Made by a program: the position numbers and the translations under genes
Source of the DNA: Nakamurella deserti
GTDB lineage: Bacteria; Actinomycetota; Actinomycetes; Mycobacteriales; Nakamurellaceae
Reading direction: 5' to 3'
DNA: 64,000 nucleotides
NCBI RefSeq assembly: GCF_003260015.1
Contig: NZ_QCXS01000002.1
Span: 558,001-622,000 of the forward strand
In this document: positions 63,850-64,000 of the stretch, one piece after another
How the letters are laid out: each line of letters opens with the position of its first letter
Position numbering within the stretch: position 1 is the first letter of the stretch
The notes under the pieces: model-generated
What the model saw: the letters and a program-made list of their open reading frames with translations, nothing else
The model's database searches: none
Told to the model about the DNA's origin: nothing

Positions 63850-64000
63850 TGCGACGCCTGCCGGATCGCTTCACCCGCTCGGTACGCCCACTGCTGATCG
63901 ACCGCGTCGAACGCGATCACCGGCAGTCCGACAGCGCGTTCCGGCGACGACGGATCGTCGTGGCGATCACCCTGGTGATCGGCGCGACCCTGCTCGGGGT
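63846..64000 (+). CDS. Membrane protein, truncated by the window edge; possibly a CPBP-type intramembrane protease
   Basis: An ATG at 63846 (or the in-frame ATG at 63849) overlaps the stop of the NAD(P)-binding gene and opens a frame that runs out of the window: MRRLPDRFTRSVRPLLIDRV, then DHRQSDSAFRRRRIVVAITL and a hydrophobic helix. Basic N-terminus then a helix means a membrane protein. I recall CPBP intramembrane endopeptidases of actinobacteria with a similar start, but the catalytic part is not visible, so this is a weak guess. The coupling suggests co-expression. Confidence 0.5.
   Translation, partial: MMRRLPDRFTRSVRPLLIDRVERDHRQSDSAFRRRRIVVAITLVIGATLLG

Overview
The window is very GC-rich, gene-dense, about 90% coding, and reads as the chromosome of an actinobacterium. 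Support for this: a DUF4191-lipA-lipB-glnA neighbourhood, a two-lipoyl-domain E2, a SepIVA septum protein, an acyP-smc block, GTG/TTG starts and U-less hairpin terminators. Gene content and order resemble Mycobacterium tuberculosis Rv2210c-Rv2220, Rv2922c-Rv2973c and Rv2343c-Rv2362c, joined in a different order. A Nakamurella- or Frankia-like lineage is my guess; it is not proven by the sequence. No insertion sequence, prophage, CRISPR array or obvious foreign island is visible.

Layout. 0-4 kb: a truncated GNAT gene, then recO-uppS-permease-TIGR03943 partner (+). 4-13 kb: lipoate-dependent and amino-acid metabolism: TIGR01777 oxidoreductase and sucB/dlaT (-), lpdA (-), pepA (-), gcvT and ilvE (+). 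13-19 kb: a small accessory stretch with a Nudix hydrolase, three VOC proteins, an AraC-type regulator paired with an NAD-binding protein, a family-5 uracil-DNA glycosylase, a DUF2252 protein and rpmB. 19-36 kb: a long forward housekeeping run: recG, pyc, rsmD, coaD, sepIVA, yceD-like DUF177, rpmF, rnc, mutM, PAP2-DGK fusion, acyP, smc. 36-39 kb: a Gfo/Idh/MocA oxidoreductase with its LacI-type regulator, and a YciI protein. 39-45 kb: glnA with two GlnR-like boxes, RDD protein, DUF4191, lipA, a Lys/Ala-rich membrane-anchored protein, lipB. 45-51 kb: a membrane pseudokinase, then sbcD-sbcC. 51-64 kb: glyS, an M1 peptidase, a YdcF-like protein, dgt, dnaG, small proteins, tRNA-Asn, a RecQ helicase fused to a phosphoribosyltransferase-like domain, an NAD(P)-binding protein and a truncated membrane protein.

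How the genes connect. lipB and lipA make the lipoyl groups carried by the E2 encoded by sucB/dlaT, and lpdA reoxidises them; gcvT belongs to another lipoate-dependent system. recO, recG, sbcCD, mutM, the uracil glycosylase and the RecQ protein are repair genes; smc, sepIVA and dnaG serve chromosome and division functions. DUF177, rpmF and rnc form the usual ribosome-related cluster.

The least explained things here are the membrane pseudokinase, the Lys/Ala-rich protein lying between lipB and lipA, a 10-bp phased repeat just upstream of the DUF177 gene, and several short tandem duplications that sit across stop codons or in leaders.
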